DNA of 64,000 nt, taken from NCBI RefSeq assembly GCF_023923225.1, contig NZ_CP099489.1:1736001-1800000 (forward strand), in the 5' to 3' direction. The translations under genes were made by a program, and so were the position numbers. The notes under the pieces were generated by a model. It was given only the letters and a program-made list of their open reading frames with translations, was not told where the DNA came from and searched no databases. Below, piece by piece: positions 35,083 through 42,381 of this stretch. The stretch is from Ornithinimicrobium faecis (GTDB lineage: Bacteria > Actinomycetota > Actinomycetes > Actinomycetales > Dermatophilaceae). Position 1 is the stretch's first letter; every line of letters begins with the position of its first letter.

Positions 35083-36243
35083 TCAGTCCTCGGGGTATGC
35101 CCGGTTCGGAATCGCCTGGTAGTCCTCCGGGTCGATGGAGCTGATGCTGTCGTCGGCCACGCTGTCCACGAGGCCGCCCAGGCCGATCTCGATCTGCTTG
35201 GTCAGCTTGCCGTTGCCCTTCGAGCCGTCGTACTGGGTCTGGCTGGAGGTCTCGAACAGCACCGTGGCGCTGCCGCGCAGGGCGAAGGAACCCAGCGCGG
35301 TGCCCGGCAGGTTGGTGTCCTGCGGATAGAGCGTCAGGTCGCCGAAGTCGGAGTTGCCGCGACCCTGCAGCGCGTCATAGACCGCGACGTTGGCGCGCCG
35401 CGAGGCGTCGTAGTCAAACTTGGGCCAGTCGCCGAACTCGGACGGGTCCGCGATGAACTTGCCGGAGATCGACAGCGGCGTGTGCTCGCCGGTGCCCTCC
35501 ACGACATAGCAGTTCCACTGGTTGTGCAGGTCGACGAAGTAGTCCACGGTGCCGAACTCGTCCTCCAGCCCGGCATACAGGTCGCGCACGGACTGGGACT
35601 CGGGGGTCAGATACCACCCGGTGCCGGCGCTTGTCCCCGGGAAGTCCTCGGGGGCGGGCACATAGTCCAGATCCGGGTTGAAGTCGCGGTTCGTGTCGAA
35701 GCCCGGCACCGAGTCGCGGTAGTTCCACGCCGGCTCTGCGTCGGCCAGCTGCGGGAAGTCCGCGACGACCTCGTCCCAGGACATCGCGTTCTGACGGGTG
35801 TCGTTCTCACCACCGTCCACGTTGAGCCGCGGGACCGCGACGATCGTGACGTTCTCGCGCAGAGCCTTGGCTGCGGGCGTGTTGCCGCCCCACTGGGGGA
35901 GCAGGTTCAGCAGGGCCTCGGTGCCGTGGTTTTCGTTGCCGTGGATCTGGGACTCGACGAGGATCACGGTGTCGCCGTGACCGACCCGGGCCGAGAAGAT
36001 GTCTCGGCCCTGGTTGCTCTGGCCGATGACCTCGACATCCACCGTCCCTCCGGTGGTCTGCTCGATCTTGTTGAGCTTCTTGGTGAGTTGCGCGTGGTTG
36101 ACGAAGGCGTTGTTGTTGTTGCCCGCCTCGTCGCCACAGTGCGCGTTGCCGGGGGTGGCCTGCGCCGGGGCCGTCAGCAGGAGTGATCCGGCCAGCAGAG
36201 CGGCGCCGGTCGCGGCGAGAGTTTTCTTGGTGGACAGGGGCAT
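35083..36243 (-). CDS. Secreted M14-family zinc carboxypeptidase
   Basis: 386 residues from ATG 36243 (GAGGA about ten bases ahead). A signal peptide is plain: LSTKKTLAATGAALLAGSLLLTAPAQA, cleaved after AQA. The mature enzyme shows the M14 zinc ligands in ESQIHGNENHGTEALL (HxxE) and a later His in VDLHNQWNCY, plus the substrate Arg/Asn region (NTDR-like FDTNRDFNPDLDY). The catalytic Glu is probably in TVLFETSSQT. It should remove C-terminal residues from peptides outside the cell. It forms a single-gene unit between lipA and the mobile element. Confidence 0.88.
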   Translation of the reverse strand: MPLSTKKTLAATGAALLAGSLLLTAPAQATPGNAHCGDEAGNNNNAFVNHAQLTKKLNKIEQTTGGTVDVEVIGQSNQGRDIFSARVGHGDTVILVESQIHGNENHGTEALLNLLPQWGGNTPAAKALRENVTIVAVPRLNVDGGENDTRQNAMSWDEVVADFPQLADAEPAWNYRDSVPGFDTNRDFNPDLDYVPAPEDFPGTSAGTGWYLTPESQSVRDLYAGLEDEFGTVDYFVDLHNQWNCYVVEGTGEHTPLSISGKFIADPSEFGDWPKFDYDASRRANVAVYDALQGRGNSDFGDLTLYPQDTNLPGTALGSFALRGSATVLFETSSQTQYDGSKGNGKLTKQIEIGLGGLVDSVADDSISSIDPEDYQAIPNRAYPED

Positions 36244-36319
36244 GCGATGCGTCCTCACTGACGGGATTGGGGGTGCTCAGAACCCTGTCACCTGCACTGA
36301 TGCGCCACCACCGGCCAGC

Positions 36320-36327
36320 GGTAAAAC
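36320..36327. repeat. Target-site duplication, left copy (GGTAAAAC)
   Basis: GGTAAAAC directly precedes the left end of the ISL3 unit and is repeated exactly at 40043-40050 after its right end. Eight bases is the usual duplication length for the ISL3 family. Confidence 0.85.
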
Positions 36328-36330
36328 GGC

Positions 36331-37656
36331 TCATCCCAATCGGGGGTGTAGGAGTTGGGGTCTGAAGCCGCCGGTCTCGAGCAGGCTTCGGGCGATGTAG
36401 TTGGTCAGGTTGCGGAACCCGAGTGCGGAGCCGCGCAGGTGTTCGAGCCGTCCGTTGAGCGCCTCGGTCGGCCCGTTGCTGGTGCCGGGTCGTTCGAAGT
36501 AGGCGAGCACGTCAGCGGCTCGCTTCTTCAGGGTCCGGCCCAGGGTGGTGAGCTCGGTGAGCACCTTGGGGACGCCGGCGCTGAGGTCGGTGATCAGCTT
36601 CTCCATGAGCTCGCGGCCACGTTGCCGGTCCTCGTGGCGATAGGCGGCGATCATGCGCTGGTAGACACCCCAGGTCGCCTCGACCTCGACGTGAGCGTCA
36701 TCAACGAACAGCGCGCGTAGCCTGTCGCTCTGCTTGTCGGTGAGCAGGTCCGCGCCGGTGTGCAGCGTGCGCCGCGACTTGTAGAGCGGGTCGTCCCTGA
36801 ACCCACGGTGCCCGTGGATCGCGAGTTGGACCCGGCGCCGGCACCTGTCGAGGGCGTCACCGGCCAGGCGCACGACGTGGAAGGGATCCATCACCGTGAC
36901 CGCGTCCGGGATCTCCTCTGCAGCGGCGGTCTTGAACCCGGTGAAGCCGTCCATCGCGACCACCTCGACCGTGTCACGGAAGGCGTCGTCGCGGTCGGCG
37001 AGCCAGGTCTTGAACGCCGCCTTCGACCGGCCCTCGACCAGGTCCAGCAGCCTTGCTGGGCCGGCGCCATCGCGGACCGGGGTGAGGTCGATGATCACGG
37101 TGACGTACTTGTCGCCACGCCTGGTGTGGCGCCAGACGTGCTCATCGACGCCAATGACCTTCACGCCCTCAAACCGCGTGGGGTCGTTGATCAGCAGCCG
37201 CTTGCCTTCAGCCAGGACCGCGTTGTTGGCGGTGTCCCACGCGACCCCGAGTCCCTCGGCGACACGGGCGACGGTGAGGTGTGCGACCACGATCCCTTCC
37301 AGCGCCCACCGCAGCCCGGTGCGCGAGAGCTTCGCGCGTGGCTCCGCCGCGGCGCTGGTGTCTTGGCGCCACACGTGTCCGCAGTCGGCACAGCGGTAGC
37401 GGCGCACTACAACTTCCAGCACGGTCGGTCGCCAGCCCAGCGGCTCGTGGGCCAACCGCCGGATCACGGTGTCACGAGCAGCGCCTTCGCTGCCGCACCG
37501 TCGGCACCACTGATCTGGTTCCACCACGCGGCACGCGAGGACCGCACGATCCGGTTCAAGTCGTTGTCCGGTCACGCTCAGACCGAGGCCGTCGAGTCGA
37601 GCGAAGGCGGTCAGGTCAGGGCGGCCGAAGCCGGCCGGCGGGGTAGCGTCGGACAC
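36331..37656 (-). CDS. ISL3-family transposase
   Basis: 441 residues from GTG 37656. The N-terminal zinc-finger region (CRRCGSEGAARD and YRCADCGHVWRQD), a helix-turn-helix (VARVAEGLGVAWDTANNAV) and the DDE catalytic domain are complete: Asp in VKVIGVDEHVW, Asp in VVAMDGFTGF, Glu in TEALNGRLEHLRGSALGFRN. The stop codon lies three bases inside the element's left terminal repeat, so the last residues (HPRLG) are coded by the repeat itself. No frameshift is seen; the enzyme may be active. Confidence 0.93.
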   Translation of the reverse strand: MSDATPPAGFGRPDLTAFARLDGLGLSVTGQRLEPDRAVLACRVVEPDQWCRRCGSEGAARDTVIRRLAHEPLGWRPTVLEVVVRRYRCADCGHVWRQDTSAAAEPRAKLSRTGLRWALEGIVVAHLTVARVAEGLGVAWDTANNAVLAEGKRLLINDPTRFEGVKVIGVDEHVWRHTRRGDKYVTVIIDLTPVRDGAGPARLLDLVEGRSKAAFKTWLADRDDAFRDTVEVVAMDGFTGFKTAAAEEIPDAVTVMDPFHVVRLAGDALDRCRRRVQLAIHGHRGFRDDPLYKSRRTLHTGADLLTDKQSDRLRALFVDDAHVEVEATWGVYQRMIAAYRHEDRQRGRELMEKLITDLSAGVPKVLTELTTLGRTLKKRAADVLAYFERPGTSNGPTEALNGRLEHLRGSALGFRNLTNYIARSLLETGGFRPQLLHPRLG

Positions 37657-37766
37657 GTCGAGGTCTTTCGGATGGATGGCGTAGGAACCTCCGTCGTCGG
37701 GAGACCTCGACGTCTATCTGCGGACCGACGCGCCCGGCCGACCTACACCGTCATCTGAGAAGACCC
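37606..37766. repeat. Internal copy of the ISL3 right end
   Basis: 161 bases covering the transposase start and the right terminal repeat. Nearly identical, with one base deletion and a few substitutions, to 39883-40042. Its terminal repeat (GGGTCTTCTCAGATGA inward) matches the left end less well (17 of 25) than the outer copy does, and it is not followed by GGTAAAAC, so the outer end was the one used in the last transposition. Confidence 0.85.
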
Positions 37767-37993
37767 CTGAACGTCTTCGACGACGACGGGACCGGCGAGG
37801 AGGAGGGCGCGGTGAGCTAAAGGAATGGAGCTTGCTCGGCTTCGACGCCGCCGCAAGATCCGGTGAAACGGTCGGTACTGGTCGGTCGTCGTCGGTCACC
37901 ACCGGATGGCGGCGTCCCCCACGCTCGGCGTTTGCGCAGGTCAGCGGCTCGTTCGCCCAGTGGGCGCATCAAGCGATAGACGCAAAGCCGACG

Positions 37994-38029
37994 TGATTAG
38001 GTCGTCGGTTCGATTCCGACAGGCGGCTC
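37994..38029 (+). pseudogene. 3' fragment of tRNA-Thr(CGT); att-like remnant
   Basis: TGATTAGGTCGTCGG, TTCGATT, CCGACAGGCGGCTCC reads as the end of an anticodon stem, the complete T arm (GTCGG/CCGAC) and the 3' acceptor strand AGGCGGC. The matching 5' half (expected GCCGCCT...) is absent upstream. The pattern fits actinobacterial tRNA-Thr(CGT). A 3' tRNA fragment is what an integrase-type island leaves at its far attachment site. Confidence 0.7.
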
Positions 38030-38038
38030 CGGCGAACA

Positions 38039-38070
38039 GCCCCTGACCTGCGGAAACGCAGGGCAGGGGC
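38039..38070 (+). terminator. tRNA terminator hairpin
   Basis: GCCCCTG-A-CCTGCG, loop GAAA, CGCAGG-G-CAGGGGC: 13 pairs with one A-G mismatch. It sits nine bases after the tRNA fragment and was probably carried along with it. Confidence 0.6.
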
Positions 38071-38287
38071 GGTTCGGTTCTGGTGGTCGCGCGATGCGCT
38101 GGCCTCACGGCTCTGCCCGACACCGACGTCGCTCTCCTCTGCGACGGACCCCTCGCCGGCTGAGCGCTCGTGGCCGGCATCCTGTCCGTGTGCCGATAGG
38201 CCTCGCACCGCTCGGCAACGCAGCGTGGCGTTGCGTCGCGACCTGGCGACGGCTCGGCGGAGCGCGATCGTCTCGTGCGTTGGCGGA

Positions 38288-38599
38288 CTACGGGAGCTTG
38301 GACGCGAGGACGTCGGCCGCCAGGATCTCGGGTGCTGCGCCGAGGAGGTGCTGGTTGGCCATCAGGGCTGCGACGATGGCGCCGTTGGCGTGGGCGTCGC
38401 GAGCGGCCTCGTCGGGGAATGCATCGAAGATCCAGAAGGTGTCGGCGTGGGTCCTGACCGCGAACCAGACAATCGTTCCTACTTCTTCGTTGGCGAGCGC
38501 GACAGCGCCGGCGAGCAGATCGGCGAGCGCGTCGTGCTGTCCATCGGCCGCGACGATCTTGGCGACGAAGGCATACGGAAGTGATGCGGGTGTGGACAT
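38288..38599 (-). CDS. Antibiotic-biosynthesis-monooxygenase (ABM) domain protein
   Basis: 103 residues, one ABM/quinol-monooxygenase domain: YAFVAKIVAADGQHDALADLL, TIVWFAVRTHADTFWIFDAFPDEAARDAHANGAIVAALM. The start at ATG 38599 has AGGAGA ahead. These small ferredoxin-fold proteins oxidise quinols or act on reactive aromatics without cofactor. It is divergent from the GlxA-type regulator with 108 bases between, so the regulator likely controls it. Both are cargo of the ISL3 unit. Confidence 0.85.
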   Translation of the reverse strand: MSTPASLPYAFVAKIVAADGQHDALADLLAGAVALANEEVGTIVWFAVRTHADTFWIFDAFPDEAARDAHANGAIVAALMANQHLLGAAPEILAADVLASKLP

Positions 38600-38694
38600 G
38601 AGGGGTTCTCCTAGGTGTCGAGGTTTCTTGGTGAAGCGAGTTCAGCGTATGACAAGCAAGGGCATGTGAGAAGTGGCGTATACGGCAGTATTGC

Positions 38695-38707
38695 TATTGT
38701 TCGCGCC
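38695..38707 (+). promoter_or_regulatory. -10 element for a leaderless transcript of the GlxA-type gene
   Basis: TATTGT at 38695-38700, then seven bases, then ATG 38708. A palindromic GTATAC at 38679-38684 just upstream may belong to an operator in this divergent gap. Confidence 0.4.
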
Positions 38708-39649
38708 ATGCGTATCGGACTGATCGCGATCGACGGCTGCTTCGGTTCGGCTGTCGCGTCGGTCATCGACATCGTGCGGGTGGCCGACGGAGCCCGCGGC
38801 GATGTCGACCCGCGGATCGACCCGATCGAACTCGCCATCCTCGGACCGAAACGGAGAGTGACCACGACGGCATCGATGACCCTGTCGGTGGACCACCCGC
38901 TGTCGGAGTCCGCAGAGTTCGACGTGGTCGTCGTCCCTGCGCTTGGAACCCTCACGGCCGCCGCTACCAACGACGCCCTCCAGAGCCGAGATGCTCGTTC
39001 GGTCATCGCCTCGCTCGGGCGCCTCGACGACGCGACCACCCGGATCGCCGCGGCGTGCACCGGCGTGTTCGCTGTCGCCGAGACCGGACGGATGCATCAT
39101 CGGCGGGCGACGACCAGCTGGTTCCTGGGGCCGGAGTTCCTGAAGCGCTATCCGACCGTCGCCCTCGATCTCGACACCATGGTCGTGGTCGACGGGAACC
39201 TCGTCACCGCCGGCGCCGCGTTCGCCCACATCGACCTCGCGCTCTCACTCGTGCGATCGATCAGCCCCGACCTGGCCCAACATGTCGCCAAGCTCCTCAT
39301 CATCGACGAGCGTCCGTCGCAGGCGGCCTTCGTCGCCTACGAACATCTCCGGCACGAGGACCCGATCGTCGTCGAGTTCGAACGCTTCGTGCGCGCCCGC
39401 CTGGACGAACCGTTCAACGTCGCCTTCGTCGCGCAGTCGCTCGGCACCAGCCGGCGCACCCTCGAACGACGAGTCCGTGCGGCGCTCAACCTCACTCCGC
39501 TCGGCTTCGTCCAACGGCTTCGCATCGAACGAGCTCGGCACCTCTCAGCAACCACGGACCTCACCTCCGCCGAGATCGCGCTACGGGTCGGCTACGCGAA
39601 CGCCGAGACTCTGCGCTCCCTCCTGCGTAGGGAGCGACGCCGTTCCTGA
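38708..39649 (+). CDS. GlxA/FtrA-type AraC-family transcriptional regulator
   Basis: 313 residues from ATG 38708. Residues 1-190 form a DJ-1/PfpI (class I amidotransferase-like) domain: MRIGLIAIDGCFGSAVASVID, VVVVPALGTLT, and ACTGVFAVAETG, where the nucleophile Cys lies in AACTG. Residues 215-313 are an AraC helix-turn-helix pair: FNVAFVAQSLGTSRRTLERRV and SAEIALRVGYANAETLRSLLRRE. Such regulators sense small metabolites or oxidised compounds and often act on a divergent oxidoreductase gene, here the ABM gene. Confidence 0.88.
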   Translation: MRIGLIAIDGCFGSAVASVIDIVRVADGARGDVDPRIDPIELAILGPKRRVTTTASMTLSVDHPLSESAEFDVVVVPALGTLTAAATNDALQSRDARSVIASLGRLDDATTRIAAACTGVFAVAETGRMHHRRATTSWFLGPEFLKRYPTVALDLDTMVVVDGNLVTAGAAFAHIDLALSLVRSISPDLAQHVAKLLIIDERPSQAAFVAYEHLRHEDPIVVEFERFVRARLDEPFNVAFVAQSLGTSRRTLERRVRAALNLTPLGFVQRLRIERARHLSATTDLTSAEIALRVGYANAETLRSLLRRERRRS

Positions 39650-39882
39650 CCTATCGCCATGCCTGTAGCCGGTGTCCTAGTGCTCGACTGGAACCACCTC
39701 TCAGCACGTCGCGTCGACGCTCCTGCGTCGCCCCTGGACGACCCACTCGACACGCCCGCAGCACAGGCCATGTGACGTGTCCCGGCTTCCCGGACGGTCG
39801 GGGTTGGGTGGCTGTGATGTCGCTGCGTTCTCGTCGAGGGGGTCAGCAGACTCGATCAGGGTCGATTGGGATGAGACGCGAC
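39650..39882. other. Non-coding remnant before the outer ISL3 right end
   Basis: No gene. At 39863-39875 the 13-mer CGATTGGGATGAG is the exact complement of the start of the ISL3 left end (36331-36343) in inverted orientation, preceded by an in-frame ...RLG-stop ending like that of the transposase. This looks like the scar of another, deleted ISL3 copy. Confidence 0.5.
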
Positions 39883-40042
39883 GGCGGTCAGGTCAGGGCG
39901 GCCGAAGCCGGCCGGCGGGGTAGCGTCGGTCACGTCGAGGTCTTTCGGATGGATGGCGTAGGAACCTCCGTCGTCGGGAGACTCGACGTCTATCTGCGGA
40001 CCGACGCGCCCGGCCGACCTACACCCTCATCTGGGAAGAGCC
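39883..40042. repeat. Outer ISL3 right end with truncated transposase start
   Basis: Direct copy of 37606-37766. On the minus strand it keeps the GTG and about 17 codons of a transposase (start V/M-TDATPPAGFGRPD), then breaks off at 39883. Its terminal repeat GGCTCTTCCCAGAT is followed outside by GGTAAAAC. Confidence 0.85.
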
Positions 40043-40050
40043 GGTAAAAC
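40043..40050. repeat. Target-site duplication, right copy (GGTAAAAC)
   Basis: Exact repeat of 36320-36327; marks the right border of the 3.7-kb unit. Confidence 0.85.
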
Positions 40051-40125
40051 CTTGGTCAGCGTTCTTGCCGTAAATGGTTGGGAAACCTCAATCAGATCGG
40101 TGGTGGGCTACCTGAAGATCAAATT

Positions 40126-40149
40126 GTTATAGAGCAACTATAACTATAG
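40126..40149. promoter_or_regulatory. Operator/promoter of the YtrA-type regulator gene
   Basis: GTTATAG (40126-40132), five bases, CTATAAC (40138-40144): a perfect inverted repeat, followed by CTATAG (40144-40149). It overlaps the probable -10 and lies ten bases before the GTG at 40159, as expected for self-repression by a GntR/YtrA protein. Confidence 0.6.
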
Positions 40150-40158
40150 GATCAGCGT

Positions 40159-40512
40159 GTGCTGATTCGCATCGACCCCCGGGCGAGCGAGCCGATCTAC
40201 ACCCAGATCGAGCTCGAGGTCCGGCGAGCGATTGCGAGCGGCGAGGTCAGCGAGGGCGACCGGCTGCCGGCCGCACGCGACCTGGCCTCCTCGCTGGATG
40301 TCAACATGCACACGGTTCTGCGGGCCTACACCGAGCTCCGAGAGGCCGGTGTGATCGACCTGCGCCGGGGACGCGGCGCGGTCGTCCTGCAGCAGGAGCC
40401 GACCGTCCCCGAGATGGGCCACGCGGTCAGGCACCTGCTCGACGTCGCGCGGCGTCACGGCATACCGCTGTCCCAACTGCACCAAGCCCTCGATGAAGGA
40501 GCACAGCGATGA
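40159..40512 (+). CDS. GntR-family regulator, YtrA subfamily
   Basis: 117 residues, the short length typical of YtrA proteins. The winged helix is clear: IDPRASEPIYTQIELEVRRAIASGEVSEGDRLPAARDLASSLDVNMHTVLRAYTELREAGVIDLRRGRG (key parts: PIYTQIE, LPAARDLA, HTVLRAY, GVIDLRRGRG). A short C-terminal helix for dimerisation follows. Members usually repress their own operon of membrane or ABC genes; here the next gene overlaps by ATGA and encodes a membrane protein. Confidence 0.9.
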   Translation: MLIRIDPRASEPIYTQIELEVRRAIASGEVSEGDRLPAARDLASSLDVNMHTVLRAYTELREAGVIDLRRGRGAVVLQQEPTVPEMGHAVRHLLDVARRHGIPLSQLHQALDEGAQR

Positions 40513-41486
40513 CGATCCCGTCCACCACAGAGCGACGGGTCCGCCGTGCTCACCTGGCCACAACCGTCCTGGTCACCGCCATCTGCGGCGTGGCCCTGCT
40601 CGTCACCATGCTGGTCGTCGCCGGCGACCTGCCGGACCGGCTGGCCACGCACTTCGACCAGTCCGGCACAGCCAACGACGACCTGTCCCGCGGGATGGCC
40701 CTGACGATGTTTGGTCTCGTCGGGGTCGGGCTGCCCGCGCTGCTCATCGCAGTGTTCGCGGCCACCGAGTGGTGGCGGGGCGAGGGAGCGCGTGCGTTCA
40801 GCGGCTTCCTGGCCGGTCTGCCCGTCGGCCTGAGCACGCTCTTTGCCGGGCTCGTCCTGGCCAACCGCGGTGCCGGTGCCCCGGACCAGGTGCGGCTGTC
40901 GCCGTGGGTGATCCTGCCCGCGTTGGGCCTCGCCGTCGTGGTGGGTGTGGTCGTGGCTCTCCTGGTGCCCCGTGGCCTGCCACGGCCCGCCCCGGAGACG
41001 GTCACGCCCGTCGTCCTCGCGCCCACCGAGCGTGCGTCGTGGTTCGGTCGCGTCGAGATGGGCCGGCTGCCGATGGTGGCGATGGTCGCCGGGGTGCTGG
41101 TGATGGTGTTCGCCACCCTGGTCAGCGGCCTGTGGTGGCTCTGGCTCGTCACGGCCCTGGTGGTGCTGCCGATTGTGGCGGTGACCAGCTTCGTGGTCAC
41201 GGTCGACAGGTCAGGGGTGACGTGGCGCTCCGCGCTTGGTCTGCCCCGCGGGCACCTCCCGCTGGAGCGGATCACCGACGCTGGCGTCGTCGACGTCTCC
41301 CCGGCCGAGTTCGGGGGCCTCGGGCTCCGGATGAAGCCGGGCGCCCTGGGCCTCGTCACCCGCAGCGGCAGCGCCCTGCAGGTCACGCACGGCAAGAAGC
41401 GATTCGTCGCCACGGTGGACGACCCGGCGACCGGTGCCGGCCTGCTGCTGGGCTATCTGCAGGCCGGTGACCGCACCACGCGATGA
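40509..41486 (+). CDS. DUF1648-domain membrane protein
   Basis: 325 residues. The DUF1648 motif is near the start: LPDRLATHFDQSGTANDDLSRG. About six to seven membrane helices follow (for example LTMFGLVGVGLPALLIAVFA, WVILPALGLAVVVGVVVALLV, LWWLWLVTALVVLPIVAVTSFVV) and a soluble C-terminal part that resembles a PH-like/DUF domain (VDRSGVTWRSALGLPRGHLPLERI). It forms a two-gene operon with the YtrA-type regulator. Function unknown; SdpI-type immunity proteins share the DUF1648 motif. Confidence 0.82.
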   Translation: MTIPSTTERRVRRAHLATTVLVTAICGVALLVTMLVVAGDLPDRLATHFDQSGTANDDLSRGMALTMFGLVGVGLPALLIAVFAATEWWRGEGARAFSGFLAGLPVGLSTLFAGLVLANRGAGAPDQVRLSPWVILPALGLAVVVGVVVALLVPRGLPRPAPETVTPVVLAPTERASWFGRVEMGRLPMVAMVAGVLVMVFATLVSGLWWLWLVTALVVLPIVAVTSFVVTVDRSGVTWRSALGLPRGHLPLERITDAGVVDVSPAEFGGLGLRMKPGALGLVTRSGSALQVTHGKKRFVATVDDPATGAGLLLGYLQAGDRTTR

Positions 41487-41541
41487 TCTCCACAGAGTCT
41501 GAGACCTGGTCATGGCAGAACGGTTCGTGGCAGAACAGTTC

Positions 41542-41577
41542 GTGTCGGGGGCGTCAGCTCAGTGGCCCCCTCGACAC
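41542..41577 (+). terminator. Hairpin after the DUF1648 gene
   Basis: GTGTCGGGGGC pairs with GCCCCCTCGACAC with one bulge. Just ahead (41513-41542) is a tandem 15-mer TGGCAGAACGGTTCG / TGGCAGAACAGTTCG. Confidence 0.45.
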
Positions 41578-41672
41578 GCGGCTGACCAGCGCAGACGTGA
41601 TGTGCGGGAACAGGCATCCCGGTGATCCGGTTGTCGCCAGGGAACCACCCACCGACTTTTTGGAGGTTGACC

Positions 41673-42332
41673 ATGCGCAAGATCGCGATCATCGGAGGCC
41701 ACGGCAAGGTTGCACTGCACCTGGCCCGACAGCTCAGTGAGCGGGGTGATGAGGTGACCTCGTTCTTCCGCAACCCGGACCACAGCGCGGACGTCTCCGA
41801 GACCGGTGCCAAGGCTGTTGTCCTCGACATCGAGCAGGCCGACGTGGACTCCCTGGCTCAGGTGCTCTCCGGCCACGACGCGGTCGTCTGGTCGGCAGGT
41901 GCTGGTGGCGGCAACCCCGACCGCACCCGGGCTGTCGACCGGGACGCCGCGATCGCGTCGATGGACGCCGCGGCCAAGGCCGGTGTGTTCCGCTACGTGA
42001 TGGTGTCCTACCGCGGGGCGGGCAAGGACGAGACTCCGGCCGACAGCCCCTTCAAGGCGTATGCCGACGCGAAGGCCGCCGCCGACGCTCACCTGAGGTC
42101 TTCTGGACTGCAGTGGACGATCGTGGCGCCGGGCGGACTGGACCTTGAGCCCGGTGTCGGGACCATCCATGTGGACCGCGACTACGACCGGTCCAATGAC
42201 AAGACCAGCGTCTCGCGTGAGGACGTTGCGGCCGTGGTGGCGGCCACACTCGCCGACGAGACGACGATCGGCAGCACCATCGAGTTCGTCGGCGGCGGCA
42301 CGCCCATCGCCGAGGCGATCACCGCGAGCTGA
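41673..42332 (+). CDS. NAD(P)-binding Rossmann-fold protein (NmrA/SDR-like)
   Basis: 219 residues from ATG 41673 with GGAGG ahead. Dinucleotide motif IAIIGGHGKVALHLARQL at the N-terminus (a GGHGKV form of GxxGxxG), then VVWSAGAGGGNPDRTRAVDRDAAIASMDAA, YVMVSYRGA and a YADAKAAADAHLRSSGLQWTIVAPGGL segment with the Tyr-x-x-x-Lys-like spacing. Probably a redox-sensing or reductase protein of the atypical SDR group; no substrate can be named. Its end lies inside a 23-bp tandem repeat shared with the convergent ABC gene. Confidence 0.82.
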   Translation: MRKIAIIGGHGKVALHLARQLSERGDEVTSFFRNPDHSADVSETGAKAVVLDIEQADVDSLAQVLSGHDAVVWSAGAGGGNPDRTRAVDRDAAIASMDAAAKAGVFRYVMVSYRGAGKDETPADSPFKAYADAKAAADAHLRSSGLQWTIVAPGGLDLEPGVGTIHVDRDYDRSNDKTSVSREDVAAVVAATLADETTIGSTIEFVGGGTPIAEAITAS

Positions 42333-42381
42333 CGGAGGCGATTACCGCAGGCAGACTGAGGCGATCACCGCGAGCTGACGG
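42312..42381. repeat. 23-bp tandem repeat over two convergent gene ends
   Basis: Units start at 42312, 42335 and 42358. The first and third are the same for 24 bases (GAGGCGATCACCGCGAGC and on to TGACGG); the middle one is degenerate. The first codes the end of the NAD(P)-binding protein (EAITAS-stop), the third, on the other strand, the end of the ABC ATPase (AVSSR-stop). Confidence 0.85.

Larger units (their letters stand above)
37767..38287. other. Gene-free part of the cargo (521 bases)
   Basis: Between the internal IS end and the monooxygenase gene. Holds the tRNA-Thr fragment and its terminator; the stretch 37767-37990 contains no gene that I can support and looks like rearranged sequence. 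Confidence 0.5.
36328..40042. mobile_element. 3.7-kb ISL3-bounded mobile unit with cargo genes
   Basis: The unit starts with GGCTCATCCCAATC (36328 on) and ends with the complement of GGCTCTTCCCAGAT (up to 40042); over 25 bases the two ends match at 20 positions. The flanking GGTAAAAC copies show the whole stretch inserted as one piece. It contains a complete ISL3 transposase gene, an internal extra right end (to 37766), a tRNA-Thr 3' fragment with a terminator, a quinol-monooxygenase gene, a GlxA-type regulator gene and the outer right end. ISL3 elements with passenger genes are known; this cargo is not one I recognise. Confidence 0.85.

Noticed and set aside
36328..37766. A simple ISL3 insertion ending at the internal right end
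   Set aside because: The base sequence after 37766 (CTGAACGT) does not repeat the left flank GGTAAAAC, whereas the sequence after 40042 does.
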